Assembly (NCBI RefSeq): GCF_020443705.1
Contig: NZ_JAIZZK010000004.1
Location: 1 to 64,000, forward strand
Source of the DNA: Clostridium algoriphilum
GTDB taxonomy: Bacteria > Bacillota > Clostridia > Clostridiales > Clostridiaceae
DNA: 64,000 nucleotides
Reading direction: 5' to 3'
This document shows positions 9,233 through 18,135 of this stretch, in pieces; position 1 is the first letter of the stretch, and every line of letters begins with the position of its first letter. The notes under the pieces were generated by a model that ran no database searches, was not told where the DNA came from, and saw only the letters and a list, made by a program, of their open reading frames with translations. The translations under genes were made by a program, and so were the position numbers.

Positions 9233-9499
9233 ATGAAAAGGGTGAAAAAAGCTACTGCAATAAAATATGATAAGGGATATGATGCGCCTATAGTAACCGC
9301 AGCTGGAATGGGGTATATTGCAGATGAGATTCTTAAGACAGCAGAGGAGAGTAAGGTAGCTATAGTTCAGAATGAGGAATTAGCCAATTTACTAACAAAC
9401 GTTGATATAGGATCGGAAATACCCTTAGAATTATATGATGCAATAGCAAAGGTTATTGCTTATGTAATGGATATAGATGCATTAAGAAAAAAAGACTAA
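9233..9499 (+). CDS. FlhB-like C-terminal domain protein (YlqH/FhlX type)
   Basis: This 88-aa protein corresponds to the cytoplasmic C-terminal domain of FlhB/YscU export proteins: ATAIKYDKGYDAPIVTAAGMG, then EDELANLLTNVDIGSEIP-like residues and an IAKVIAYVM helix. The autocleavage NPTH motif is absent, as is usual in these stand-alone homologues. Full FlhB switches the flagellar export apparatus from hook to filament substrates; the role of the small version is unsettled. Start 9233 has GAGGTG eight bases upstream; the longer frame begins at a GTG (9221) inside that binding site. It is cotranscribed with the FliK-like gene. Confidence 0.75.
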   Translation: MKRVKKATAIKYDKGYDAPIVTAAGMGYIADEILKTAEESKVAIVQNEELANLLTNVDIGSEIPLELYDAIAKVIAYVMDIDALRKKD

Positions 9500-9522
9500 A
9501 TAGTTGATAAAGGAGGTATATT

Positions 9523-10212
9523 ATGGCTTTATGGGCAATATCTGATCTGCATTTAGCTATAAATTCAGATAAACCCATGGATATTTTTGGAGATAACTGG
9601 AATAACCATGATGAAAAAATTAAAGAAAATTGGCTTAGGAAAATTTCTTCAGAGGACACTGTATTAATTGCAGGGGATATTTCATGGTCTATGAATATTG
9701 GTGAGGGCAGGTCGGATTTAGAATGGATTCATAAACTTCCAGGTAGAAAAATACTTGTTAAAGGAAATCACGATTATTGGTGGAGTAGTATCACAAAACT
9801 GAATTTGCTTTATGATGATATGGACTTTATTCAAAATAACTTTTTTAGTTATAAAGAGGTTGCTATATGCGGAACACGTGGCTATATTTGCCCGGGCGCA
9901 GCAAGGTTCTCATCTCATGATGAGAAAATATATAATAGAGAGTTAATAAGGCTTAGAATTTCATTAGATGAAGCAGTGAAAAATGGGTATAAAAAAATTA
10001 TTGTAATGCTACATTATCCACCTACAAATGATAAGTTTGAGGAAACTGAACTTATAAAGATATTAAAAGAATATAATGTGGGAAGGGTTATTTATGGACA
10101 TTTACATGGACCATCTTTAAATAGATTATATGAGGGAAATATAGAAGGTATAGAGTATATAGTTACTTCTTGTGATTATTTGAATTTTGATCCTTTATTA
10201 ATATTAGAATAA
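9523..10212 (+). CDS. Metallophosphoesterase, calcineurin-like
   Basis: This 229-aa cytoplasmic protein has the ordered dimetal-site motifs of PF00149: ISDLHL (residues 5-10), AGDISW, GNHDYWW, a histidine in MLHYPP and GHLHG near the C-terminus. These bind two metal ions for phosphoester hydrolysis; the substrate is unknown. GGAGG lies seven bases before the ATG. It follows the FlhB-like gene by 23 bp and may share its transcript. The convergent inverted repeat at 10238-10290 follows. Confidence 0.85.
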   Translation: MALWAISDLHLAINSDKPMDIFGDNWNNHDEKIKENWLRKISSEDTVLIAGDISWSMNIGEGRSDLEWIHKLPGRKILVKGNHDYWWSSITKLNLLYDDMDFIQNNFFSYKEVAICGTRGYICPGAARFSSHDEKIYNRELIRLRISLDEAVKNGYKKIIVMLHYPPTNDKFEETELIKILKEYNVGRVIYGHLHGPSLNRLYEGNIEGIEYIVTSCDYLNFDPLLILE

Positions 10213-10237
10213 AATAAAAAGTTAATATACTGTGGAT

Positions 10238-10290
10238 AATTAAGACTATTAAATTTATTTCTGTGGATAATAAATTTAATAGTCTTAATT
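10238..10290. repeat. Perfect 20-bp inverted repeat with two exact DnaA-box sequences
   Basis: AATTAAGACTATTAAATTTA and its exact complement flank a 13-bp loop and overlap the stop codon of the minus-strand gene, so it can act as a bidirectional terminator. TGTGGATAA, the complement of the consensus DnaA box TTATCCACA, occurs at 10231-10239 and again at 10262-10270 in the loop, same orientation, 31 bp apart. Confidence 0.7.
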
Positions 10291-11191
10291 AGTGTTTAAA
10301 AAATTTAGATAAAAAACCAGATTTCTTAGTCGTATTTTCTTCATCAGGTTTGTTAGCTGAAAATTTATTATTAGTAGTAGCAGCTAGTGATGAGGATTTT
10401 GCATTTGTAGTGCCCTCTTCTTTAATCAAGTACTTCATGTCTCTAGCAAGTTTTTTCAAATTGTCCTTAACATCGGGGGTTGTTATGATAGTGCTAAACC
10501 AGATTAATGACTGATCTGAATGTCCGGTTCGTCTATTTAACTCACCGATGAGATACATAATGCTGTATTTATTCATCCCGTATAGGGGGAATGCTTCAAC
10601 GTAATATGCATCATTAAGTCCATCTAGAGCCTGGGTTAAATACCTTAGTTCAATTTCTTTGGCGTTTTCTGTTTCTAGTAACCTGTACATCCATGCTAGC
10701 TTTAAACAATTAATTGCTTTCTTACTTGCTTTTGCGTTTATTATTATATAATTTAAGAGAGACAACTTATACCTTTCAATAGCAGTATTAACATCATAAA
10801 TTTCAGGATACGTTCTTCCACGCCATTTAGGAGTAATTAATTTGTATACTAGGTCTATTTCTGTTTTTCTCAGAGTGTTAAAATCTGATTTCATAGCTGC
10901 ATAACCGCAGCTGTTACAAACCCAAACATCATAGAAATAAGGATTAATTAGAGAATATCTAATAAAAAAATCACTGTCTTTGTTTATCATTCGATATGCC
11001 GAGGATTTTACTGTAGTAGCATTAAATACATTCTCGCATACAGGGCAGGTAACTTTCGTACTATATAAAAGAGATTTTGATTTCTTCTCTATTTCTTCTT
11101 TTATGGTTTCATTTCCACTATTATCAGTTTTATTACTAATACCATCATCAGAAATCAAACTATCATGATCGAAAAATATTTTATTATCCAT
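10289..11191 (-). CDS. DUF2225 family zinc-ribbon/TPR-like protein
   Basis: This 300-aa protein has paired cysteine motifs CPVC (near residue 50) and CNSCG (near residue 92), consistent with a zinc ribbon typical of DUF2225 proteins. A helical region that looks TPR-like (AINCLKLAWMYRLLE, YLIGELNRRTG) follows, with a low-complexity serine/threonine/lysine tail. The molecular function of the family is not established. The start is supported by GAGGTG eight bases upstream. It diverges from the alarmone synthetase gene across a 216-bp AT-rich spacer in which I see no other feature. Confidence 0.7.
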   Translation of the reverse strand: MDNKIFFDHDSLISDDGISNKTDNSGNETIKEEIEKKSKSLLYSTKVTCPVCENVFNATTVKSSAYRMINKDSDFFIRYSLINPYFYDVWVCNSCGYAAMKSDFNTLRKTEIDLVYKLITPKWRGRTYPEIYDVNTAIERYKLSLLNYIIINAKASKKAINCLKLAWMYRLLETENAKEIELRYLTQALDGLNDAYYVEAFPLYGMNKYSIMYLIGELNRRTGHSDQSLIWFSTIITTPDVKDNLKKLARDMKYLIKEEGTTNAKSSSLAATTNNKFSANKPDEENTTKKSGFLSKFFKH

Positions 11192-11407
11192 CTAAACACC
11201 TCAAAACAAGATTTAATGTGGTATGATTGGTTTATATAATTTGGTATATTTTACTTAATTAATTGCTTTTATATTAATTAAGTAGTAAATTAATTATAAC
11301 AGAAAATTAATATAATTATAATATAATATGTATCATGAACTAAATTTATCTATTTGTTAATTATGAATATTAAAATGATATGAAATTTTAAGTGAAGGAC
11401 TGAGTAT

Positions 11408-12199
11408 ATGGCTATAAGAGAGTGGAAGAGATTTCTAATTCCTTATGAACAGGGAGTAGAAGAGCTAAAAGTGAAATTCAGAAGTATAAGGAGAGAATAT
11501 AGACGTAAAAATGATTATTCTCCTATAGAATTTGTTACAGGAAGGGTTAAAGAAATATCTAGTATTCTTGAGAAAGCAAATAAGTTTTCTATTCCTCTTG
11601 AAAGAATTGAGTTTGAAATGGAGGATATTGCTGGAATAAGGATAATGTGCCAATTTGTAGATGACATTGATAAGGTTGTGAATCTAATTCGCGAAAGGCG
11701 TGATATGCAGATAGTTTATGAAAAAGACTATGTTGCAAATGTAAAAGGTAGTGGGTATAGAAGTTATCATATGATTATAAAGTATCCTGTAAACTTAGCT
11801 GCTGGGCAGACTGAAATACTCGCAGAATTTCAAATTAGAACATTGGCTATGAATTTCTGGGCAACAGTTGAGCATTCTCTAAATTATAAATATAAGCATG
11901 ACATACCTGAGTATATAAGGGAAAAACTTAAAAATGCTGCAGATGCGGCTTTTCAGCTAGATGAACAAATGCTAGAGATTAAGGATGAAATTAAAGATGC
12001 ACAAAAATTGTTTGAGGTAAAATCTAATTTGGTATCAGATATAATGAATAATATTCTTTTGCTTTCCTCTCTCGGAAAACTAATGGATGCGACTAGATAT
12101 AGAGAACAATTAAATAAGCTACTTGAAGAAGGGGAGGTTTTTGAGCTTAGCAGCTTACTTAGGGCTACTCAAAAAACCTTAAATATGTATGGTGGTTAA
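11408..12199 (+). CDS. Small alarmone synthetase, RelA/SpoT-domain GTP pyrophosphokinase
   Basis: This 263-aa cytoplasmic enzyme contains only the (p)ppGpp synthetase domain (PF04607) and no HD hydrolase, TGS or ACT domains. Motifs include DIAGIRIMCQFVDD (residues 74-87), GSGYRSYHMIIKYP and EFQIRTLAMNFWATVEHSLNYKYK. It matches the RelQ/YjbM type that transfers pyrophosphate from ATP to GDP or GTP; the C-terminal helices (about 190-263) fit the oligomerisation region. It is monocistronic with its own terminator. Small synthetases are usually regulated at transcription, but I see no clear operator. Confidence 0.88.
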   Translation: MAIREWKRFLIPYEQGVEELKVKFRSIRREYRRKNDYSPIEFVTGRVKEISSILEKANKFSIPLERIEFEMEDIAGIRIMCQFVDDIDKVVNLIRERRDMQIVYEKDYVANVKGSGYRSYHMIIKYPVNLAAGQTEILAEFQIRTLAMNFWATVEHSLNYKYKHDIPEYIREKLKNAADAAFQLDEQMLEIKDEIKDAQKLFEVKSNLVSDIMNNILLLSSLGKLMDATRYREQLNKLLEEGEVFELSSLLRATQKTLNMYGG

Positions 12200-12214
12200 T
12201 ATAATTAATAAATA

Positions 12215-12261
12215 AAAAAGAAGAGTAGAGCGTGAAATTAAGACGCTTTACTCTTCTTTTT
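12215..12261. terminator. Bidirectional terminator between alarmone synthetase and leuS
   Basis: A 19-bp stem (AAAAAGAAGAGTAGAGCGT with one mismatch or wobble to its partner) with a 9-base loop has A and T runs on its two flanks, serving convergent genes. Confidence 0.85.
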
Positions 12262-12301
12262 AATAATTATATCCATTAATTTAAAATGTAAGTTATTTCG
12301 A

Positions 12302-14764
12302 TTAAGAAGCTACAATATTAACTAGTCGTCCTTTAATTACAATAATTTTTCGTATAGACTTACCCTCAAGGGCAGTGATAACTAGTTCATCATTAAGAGA
12401 AATCTCTTTTATACTTTCTTCACTTAAACCTTGAGCTATAGTTATTCTAGATTTAATTTTGCCATTTATTTGAATGGCTATCTCTATTTCATCTTTAATA
12501 AGAGCACTCGCATCAAAGAAAGGCCAACTTTGATTAAATACAGAGTAATCCATACCTAAAGTTTCCCACTTTTCTTCTGCAAAGTGAGGAGCGAAAGGAG
12601 CTAAAAGCTTAAGATAATCAACAAGCACTTCTTTTAAGAATTTACTGTTTTTATTTTCTATACTAATATATTTTGTTATGGCATTTGTAAGCTCCATAAG
12701 TCTTGCAATAGCAGTGTTAAATTGAAGCTTTTCTGCATCTTCAGAAACTCCTTTTATTGCAAAATTTCTCCAGTAGTTTAATTCTTTCTCGTCAGGTCCA
12801 AGTGAAGTTTTACTATTACTTTCTTTTGATATTTCATGAGTTCCAGAATCAATTGATCTTTCAATTCTATCAACGAATCTTCCAATGGCTTTTATGCCAT
12901 CATCACTCCAAGAACCACCATCGGCATAGCTAAAACCAAACATTAAATACATTCTAAATACATCTGCTCCAAACTCTTTTATATATCTGTCTGGAGAGAT
13001 AGTATTCCCTTTTGATTTACTCATTTTTAGACCATCTTCTCCTAAAATCAAACCTTGATGGGTAAGAGATAAGAATGGTTCATCAAAATCTAAATATCCC
13101 ATGTCACGAAGAGCCTTTGTGATAAATCTTGAATAAAGTAGATGCCCACAAGCATGTTCAGGCCCACCTACATATTTGTCTACAGGAAGCATTTTATTTA
13201 CTAAATCTCTATCAAAAACTTTTTCACTGTTTTTGTTATCCACATATCTAAATTGGTAGAAAGAAGAACAAACGAAAGTATCTAAGGTATCAACTTCTCT
13301 ATGAGCTGGCCCACCACATACAGGGCAAGTTACATTTACAAAATCATCACATTTAGCGAGTGGAGATTCTCCGTCTGGTGTAAATTCCACATTGTATGGT
13401 AATTCTACAGGAAGCTGATTCTCGGGTACAGGAACGGTACCACATTTATCACAATAAATTATTGGAATGGGAGATCCCCAATATCTTTGCCTTGAAACTA
13501 ACCAATCACGAAGTCTGTAGTTTATTTTTCCTGAACCGAGATTTAAGCGTTCTAACTTTTTAACTATTGCTTCTTTTCCGTCATTTGTAGATAAACCATT
13601 AAATTCTTTACTATTTACTATTTTACCATGTTCAGTATAAGGAAGGTTTTCTTCGTTTTCATCAGTACATTTAAAACCAATAATTACTCTCTCTATTGGT
13701 AATTTGTATTTAGTAGCAAAGGAAAAATCGCGATCATCATGAGCAGGAACAGCCATTACTGCACCAGTTCCATAAGTGTTTAGCACGTAGTCTGCAATCC
13801 AAATTGGAACTTTGCGGTTATTAATGGGATTGATAGCATAGGAACCTGTGAATACACCAGTCTTATCCCTTGTAATAGACTGTCTTTCTATATCAGTTTG
13901 TTTTCTAGCCTCATGTTTGTAAGCTTCAACAGCATCCTTATTTTCGTCTTTAGTGAGAACATCAACAAGATCATTCTCAGGTGCTATAACTACATAAGAA
14001 ACACCAAATAAAGTGTCTACTCTTGTAGTGAATACACTAAAGTTTACATCGGAATCAGATACTTTAAATACAACGTCAGCACCAGTAGATTTTCCTATCC
14101 AATGTCTTTGCATTGCTTTAGTTTTTTCAGGCCAATCTAATGTTTCAAGTTTTTCTAGTAGCTCCTCCGCATAATCAGTAATTTTTAGAAACCATTGCGT
14201 TAAATTCTTTTTAGTAACTTCAGTGCTGCATCGTTCACAAGAGCCATCTGCTAGTACTTGTTCATTTGCAAGTACTGTATTACAGCTAGGGCACCAATTT
14301 ACAGGGGCTTTTTTTCTATAAGCAAGGCCATTTTTAAATAGTTGTAAGAATAACCATTGAGTCCATTTATAATAATCTGGCCTACAAGTTACAACTTCAT
14401 GATCCCAATTAAACATTGCACCCATAGCTTTTAATTGCTTTTTCATATTAATAATATTTTGCTTTGTAGAATCCTTTGGGTGTACTCCTGTTTTTATTGC
14501 GTAGTTTTCCGCAGGTAGTCCAAAGGCGTCAAAACCCATTGGCTCAAATACATTATAACCCTGCATCTTTTTCATCCTAGCCCAAGAATCTACAGGTCCG
14601 TAATTAAACCAATGGCCTGCATGTAGTTGGCTTCCAGATGGATATGAGAACATTTCAAGCACGTATAGCTTTTTATCAATTTTATTCTCATCAAATTTGT
14701 ATAGATTAGTTTCTTCCCATTTTTGTTGCCACTTTTCATCGATGGTTGTATTGTACTTTGCCAT
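12302..14764 (-). CDS. leuS: Leucyl-tRNA synthetase
   Basis: This 820-aa class I synthetase has an HAGH form of the HIGH motif at residues 48-51 and KMSKSKGN near residue 580. Zinc-type cysteine pairs occur at CPSC/CERC (about 162-180) and in a second module CDKCG...CPVCGG. The editing domain (about 220-410) carries the [16 protein letters not shown] stretch. The C-terminus is the anticodon-binding and leucine-specific region. GAGGAGG lies before the ATG. Transcription starts some 390 bp upstream and passes through a leucine T-box. Confidence 0.97.
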   Translation of the reverse strand: MAKYNTTIDEKWQQKWEETNLYKFDENKIDKKLYVLEMFSYPSGSQLHAGHWFNYGPVDSWARMKKMQGYNVFEPMGFDAFGLPAENYAIKTGVHPKDSTKQNIINMKKQLKAMGAMFNWDHEVVTCRPDYYKWTQWLFLQLFKNGLAYRKKAPVNWCPSCNTVLANEQVLADGSCERCSTEVTKKNLTQWFLKITDYAEELLEKLETLDWPEKTKAMQRHWIGKSTGADVVFKVSDSDVNFSVFTTRVDTLFGVSYVVIAPENDLVDVLTKDENKDAVEAYKHEARKQTDIERQSITRDKTGVFTGSYAINPINNRKVPIWIADYVLNTYGTGAVMAVPAHDDRDFSFATKYKLPIERVIIGFKCTDENEENLPYTEHGKIVNSKEFNGLSTNDGKEAIVKKLERLNLGSGKINYRLRDWLVSRQRYWGSPIPIIYCDKCGTVPVPENQLPVELPYNVEFTPDGESPLAKCDDFVNVTCPVCGGPAHREVDTLDTFVCSSFYQFRYVDNKNSEKVFDRDLVNKMLPVDKYVGGPEHACGHLLYSRFITKALRDMGYLDFDEPFLSLTHQGLILGEDGLKMSKSKGNTISPDRYIKEFGADVFRMYLMFGFSYADGGSWSDDGIKAIGRFVDRIERSIDSGTHEISKESNSKTSLGPDEKELNYWRNFAIKGVSEDAEKLQFNTAIARLMELTNAITKYISIENKNSKFLKEVLVDYLKLLAPFAPHFAEEKWETLGMDYSVFNQSWPFFDASALIKDEIEIAIQINGKIKSRITIAQGLSEESIKEISLNDELVITALEGKSIRKIIVIKGRLVNIVAS

Positions 14765-14863
14765 TAATATTCCTCCTCAAGGTGCTTTAGGGACGTAGAT
14801 AATTATTAATCTTTTATACATCAGTTTCAATGTTTATATGTAATAATATGTTAAATATAAAAA

Positions 14864-15150
14864 CAAAAAAACCTCCATCTCAAATAAGAGACGAAAGTAA
14901 CATTCCGCGGTACCACTCTAGTTAGGCATTACACCTCACTTACGAATATAACGGTTTTAACCGTACTTGTTTTTCATCAAGTAAGCTCTTACTTACAGAG
15001 TTAAATTTTTACTTGTAAGTAAACTCATAGGCAAGTTCGTATTATATCATTACTACTTCGCACCAGACAGCAGCTCTCTTAAGTGATATTAATACTACTA
15101 CTCCTAATCAAAGCTATTTATTATAGTAGTCTTTGTTTATTATAGGATTA
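14864..15150 (-). promoter_or_regulatory. T-box riboswitch, leucine specifier, upstream of leuS
   Basis: On the minus strand AGAGTGGTACCGCGG (14905-14919) is the T-box antiterminator sequence. It is followed by a terminator hairpin (CGTCTC...GAGATG and a T7 run at about 14864-14893). GAA-CTT in the stem I region (CTT complement at 15033-15035) offers a leucine CUU specifier. The element fills most of the 478-bp spacer between leuS and the next gene. Confidence 0.92.
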
Positions 15151-15156
15151 TTATCC

Positions 15157-15185
15157 ATTATAATTTAAATAAATTATTGTGTCAA
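15157..15185 (-). promoter_or_regulatory. Sigma-A promoter of the leuS T-box transcript
   Basis: Read on the minus strand, perfect TTGACA (15180-15185) and perfect TATAAT (15157-15162) are separated by 17 bp, an ideal housekeeping promoter. Confidence 0.88.
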
Positions 15186-15242
15186 GACTATGCAATTATC
15201 TCATTAAATAATTAAACTGAACATGTTTTCATTTTATATGCT

Positions 15243-15746
15243 TTATTTTAATTTTTTAAGAAGATTTTTATTTGCATAGGATATAAATGCTGTAAGTGCA
15301 TAGTCATATATTACGAAGGCAATCTCCATAGCAAGTATTATTAAATATATATTTATATTTAAGCTAGTCATGTTTAATAACACTAATTTATATGCTGTTA
15401 TAATTATAGCTGAGGTTATATTAAAATACAATAATTTTAATATAATTTCTAGAGGGGCGTTTCTTAGTTTTTCTATATAATATTTTGCAAAACCATAGGA
15501 ACCAAAAATTAATATATAGGCAATGCTTATGATTTTAGAAGGAATAATAAAAAAACTAAGAAGAGAAACAGCACTATAAACTACAACAGTGTTTTTTATT
15601 CCAGTAACCATAATGGAAAGAGGAATAATGCAAGATGCAATCCCGAGTATAAATAACTTGTTTGTAGGGAATACAGAAGAAAGATATAGTAATATTAAAC
15701 TAAGTGCTACAAATATGCCACCCTTAGCAATATGGTTAGATTTCAT
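15243..15746 (-). CDS. Small integral membrane protein of unknown function
   Basis: This 167-aa protein has about five hydrophobic segments (for example KGGIFVALSLILLYLSSV, IASCIIPLSIMVTGI, SAIIITAYKLVLLN). The layout is reminiscent of ECF S-components or DUF2232-like membrane proteins, but I cannot assign it. AGGAGATGG precedes the ATG. It is the last gene of a minus-strand operon after the DnaJ-like gene, 25 bp downstream of it, so it may work with the DUF5685/DnaJ pair. Confidence 0.6.
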   Translation of the reverse strand: MKSNHIAKGGIFVALSLILLYLSSVFPTNKLFILGIASCIIPLSIMVTGIKNTVVVYSAVSLLSFFIIPSKIISIAYILIFGSYGFAKYYIEKLRNAPLEIILKLLYFNITSAIIITAYKLVLLNMTSLNINIYLIILAMEIAFVIYDYALTAFISYANKNLLKKLK

Positions 15747-15771
15747 AAAACCATCTCCTAAATTAATATAA

Positions 15772-16401
15772 TTAGCAACAGGAAATAAGATCTCCGCCTA
15801 AACACTCGCAAATAGTATCTGCACACCAGATGTTGAGACACATGTTACCCATACCAGAATCATTTCCACGTCTGCCATAATAGTTATCCCTATAATTCGA
15901 ATTTCGAGAATTAAGTTCATTAAAACTACGTCTGTATTCAATATTTTTAGGATCCTGAGTGCAGGCTGTATTAATAAAATTATAAGCACTATCATGCCAA
16001 CCTTTTTTTAGATGAACCATACCCATTAAAAAATTCCACTCAGCAGTTTTTGTATTCATGGTATTTAGTTTCTGCTCAGCTGAAGGAATGTTTCCACTAT
16101 TTAAATCCATTCTTACAGATTGATATATGTTGTTATTAGTATAGTCATTGTTTGACGTAGAACCAGAATTACTTTGAGAATTATAACTACTTGATGATCC
16201 ATTATTTGATGAACTATGGTTTTTCATAAGCGAATCATAAGCTTCGTTTAGTTCGCGCATTTTAACTTCTGCTAAATCCTTTAATGGATTATCACCATAT
16301 TGATCGGGGTGATATTTTTTTGCTAGCTCTCTATACGCTTTTTTAATATCTTCTTTAGAGGTGCCTTCTTTAACACCAAGTACTTCATAGGGATTTGTCA
16401 T
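15772..16401 (-). CDS. J-domain protein with cysteine-rich C-terminal tail
   Basis: This 209-aa protein has an N-terminal J domain (residues 3-62) including the HPD tripeptide in KKYHPDQYG, which stimulates DnaK ATPase in this family. A serine/asparagine-rich linker (63-92), a TPR-like helical pair ([37 protein letters not shown]) and a tail with seven cysteines ending GGDLISCC follow. It is not canonical DnaJ, since it lacks the CxxCxGxG zinc modules. Its start lies 17 bp inside the upstream DUF5685 gene, which implies translational coupling. A specialised co-chaperone role is inferred only. Confidence 0.8.
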   Translation of the reverse strand: MTNPYEVLGVKEGTSKEDIKKAYRELAKKYHPDQYGDNPLKDLAEVKMRELNEAYDSLMKNHSSSNNGSSSSYNSQSNSGSTSNNDYTNNNIYQSVRMDLNSGNIPSAEQKLNTMNTKTAEWNFLMGMVHLKKGWHDSAYNFINTACTQDPKNIEYRRSFNELNSRNSNYRDNYYGRRGNDSGMGNMCLNIWCADTICECLGGDLISCC

Positions 16402-17281
16402 CTTTATCTTCCACTCCTTTTAAATAATCAATATTAAAAACCTTATCCATTTTTTCCATTAGTCCGAGTTCCAGTATATTGTATAGTATATCTTTGTTTT
16501 TTATTAAAGGTAAATCATCTAAATATTTTAAACATTGCTGGGCACAGGTAGCTAATAAAAAATCAATTCTTGGTTTTATACATTTCGAAAAACTTTTGAA
16601 ATCCAATTTATCTAGATTAAACAATGAATTTATAGCGTTAAAAGAGTCACTGTTTATGTCTTTTTCTAAATCATCATATGCATCTATAATGTATATCCAT
16701 TTACCTAAATTATACCCAAGCCAGTATAAGTCATCTTTAAAGGCTGCTTCTTTATAATAAAATGATATTATAAAACCTGTAAGGTCAGCAAATACATGAG
16801 ATAACTCATCAATTCCTATATCCACGTGGCGCGCTTCTAGGGTATTTAATAATAATAGTTTTTCTTTTGTATATTTCATTACATCAGTATATGAACTTTT
16901 GGATTTTGATAAGTAGTTCTTTAGAAATATTGATAACACTTTACTTTTTATAGTTTTATTATCGTAAGCGTCGTCCATTAATTTATAATAAGCTAAAGTA
17001 ACATTACAAAAGGCTGCGTAATCTAATGCTTCATTATTATTAATCATAATTCTTTTTCTAAGTGGATGAATTGAGCATTTAAATTTTTTAAAGTTATATT
17101 TATTTTCTGAAAGTGAGTCCAGAAGTATTGCGAGGAAAGTCATATCATAATTTAGAGTAAGTCTTGGTAGGTTACCAAAATTATTTTTAATGGAGTTACA
17201 TAGACCGCAATAATAAGCTTTAAATGTTTCGTAGTCTTTTATTTTCATTTCCATTTTACATGGAGTTACATATCCAAACAT
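16385..17281 (-). CDS. DUF5685 family protein
   Basis: This 298-aa protein begins [28 protein letters not shown], the conserved N-terminal signature of DUF5685, with cysteines that could form a metal or redox site. A long helical body follows ([37 protein letters not shown]), with aspartate clusters that are reminiscent of isoprenoid-synthase-like or phytoene-synthase-like helices but prove nothing. The function is unknown. It overlaps the upstream CYTH gene by one base (TAATG) and the downstream J-domain gene by 17 bp, so the three are almost certainly one translational unit. Confidence 0.75.
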   Translation of the reverse strand: MFGYVTPCKMEMKIKDYETFKAYYCGLCNSIKNNFGNLPRLTLNYDMTFLAILLDSLSENKYNFKKFKCSIHPLRKRIMINNNEALDYAAFCNVTLAYYKLMDDAYDNKTIKSKVLSIFLKNYLSKSKSSYTDVMKYTKEKLLLLNTLEARHVDIGIDELSHVFADLTGFIISFYYKEAAFKDDLYWLGYNLGKWIYIIDAYDDLEKDINSDSFNAINSLFNLDKLDFKSFSKCIKPRIDFLLATCAQQCLKYLDDLPLIKNKDILYNILELGLMEKMDKVFNIDYLKGVEDKDDKSL

Positions 17282-17829
17282 TACAGTCCTTTCGCTACTT
17301 TTTTTGAATTTAATATTTCGTAAATAGTTTTAGAGGTAGTATCCTCTAAGGTGTAACCAAGTAAAGTTATAACTTCTATTATTTCAGCTTCGTCTGCACC
17401 TTCAACTTCGATATAAGGGAAGGGACAAAACTCCTTTTCATTTATATCTATTTCTATAAGAGTATTTTTATATCTATAACTCTCTCTATATTTTTTAATT
17501 GATTGTATAAGAAGTAGGCCTAAAGATTCAAAGATGCCTTTAGCTGCAACTTCGTCTTTAATTTCTGACTCAAACTCATCCATAATTTTGTACTTTTCCT
17601 GACTTATAAGTTTCTTCGTAGTTATATAATGAGTTGTTGAATTTGTTAACTCATCTTGAACTGTACGTATTCTTGCATAGCCTTTGTTGTTTAAGAGTCT
17701 TTTATCCGAGAAATCGTAAATGTTATTTACTTGATTTTCTTGTTTTACTTTTTGTGCATTTATATTTAATAGTTTTCCACGAATTTCTTTAACATCAATA
17801 TCTATAATTCTAGTTTCTATTTCTTTCAA
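17281..17829 (-). CDS. CYTH domain protein (class IV adenylyl cyclase/thiamine triphosphatase-like)
   Basis: This 182-aa cytoplasmic protein has the CYTH layout: an N-terminal EIETR (variant of ExExK), basic YARIRT and THYITTKK strands, the acidic EFESEI strand, the KYRESY strand and a C-terminal PYIEVEG. These line a tunnel that binds triphosphates with divalent metal in the family; substrates range from ATP to tripolyphosphate. The middle residue of the N-terminal signature is T and the last is R, a conservative departure. The start is TTG at 17829 with AAGGAGG nine bases upstream. It is the first gene of the CYTH-DUF5685-DnaJ-membrane operon. Confidence 0.8.
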   Translation of the reverse strand: MKEIETRIIDIDVKEIRGKLLNINAQKVKQENQVNNIYDFSDKRLLNNKGYARIRTVQDELTNSTTHYITTKKLISQEKYKIMDEFESEIKDEVAAKGIFESLGLLLIQSIKKYRESYRYKNTLIEIDINEKEFCPFPYIEVEGADEAEIIEVITLLGYTLEDTTSKTIYEILNSKKVAKGL

Positions 17830-17893
17830 AGTGATCCTCCTTGTGGTATTCTTAGGTGTTTAATTAAGAATTTCTATGTTCCCATTAATTGTG

Positions 17894-17902
17894 ATTATAT
17901 CA
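17894..17902 (-). promoter_or_regulatory. Extended -10 promoter candidate for the CYTH operon
   Basis: On the minus strand TGATATAAT is a perfect extended -10 (TG-N-TATAAT), 65 bp before the TTG start. The -35 region is weak (ATGTTA), which is tolerated with an extended -10. Confidence 0.5.
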
Positions 17903-18016
17903 TAACTTAATTAAAGTAACATTAATAATTGATTAAAATTATTGATTTCGATCTAGTTATGTAGCTGGACGTCATAATATTCTATTATATACTAAGTATA
18001 ATAGCAATATATAACT

Positions 18017-18045
18017 TTGTTATAATTGCAAATACATAGTATAAT
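18017..18045 (+). promoter_or_regulatory. Sigma-A promoter candidate for the nucleoid-associated protein gene
   Basis: TTGTTA (18017-18022) and TATAAT (18040-18045) are separated by 17 bp. Initiation near 18052 would put the palindromic repeat at 18050-18107 in the 5' untranslated region. Confidence 0.6.
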
Positions 18046-18049
18046 AGTT

Positions 18050-18107
18050 AGGCATATTCAAATAAATAGACAAGCATTAGTAACTTGTTATTTGTTTGTT
18101 TGTGCCT
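18050..18107 (+). repeat. Imperfect palindromic repeat, copy 1 (GGCA...TGCC family)
   Basis: The left arm AGGCATATTCAAATAAATA pairs with the right arm TATTTGTTTGTTTGTGCCT with four mismatches across 58 bp. It shares its ends and AAATAAA/TTATTT core with the elements at 58470 and 60704. It ends 28 bp before the start codon of the next gene. Apart from two candidate promoters, the rest of the 306-bp spacer (17830-18135) shows only AT-rich sequence. Confidence 0.65.
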
Positions 18108-18135
18108 TAGATAATTATTAAGGTGGTGTTTTTTT

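Noticed and set aside
13237-13245. Exact DnaA-box sequence in leuS, with further single copies near 2790 and 18543
   Set aside because: These are isolated and inside coding sequence, explained by codons such as Val-Asp-Asn; only the intergenic pair near 10231-10270 was kept.
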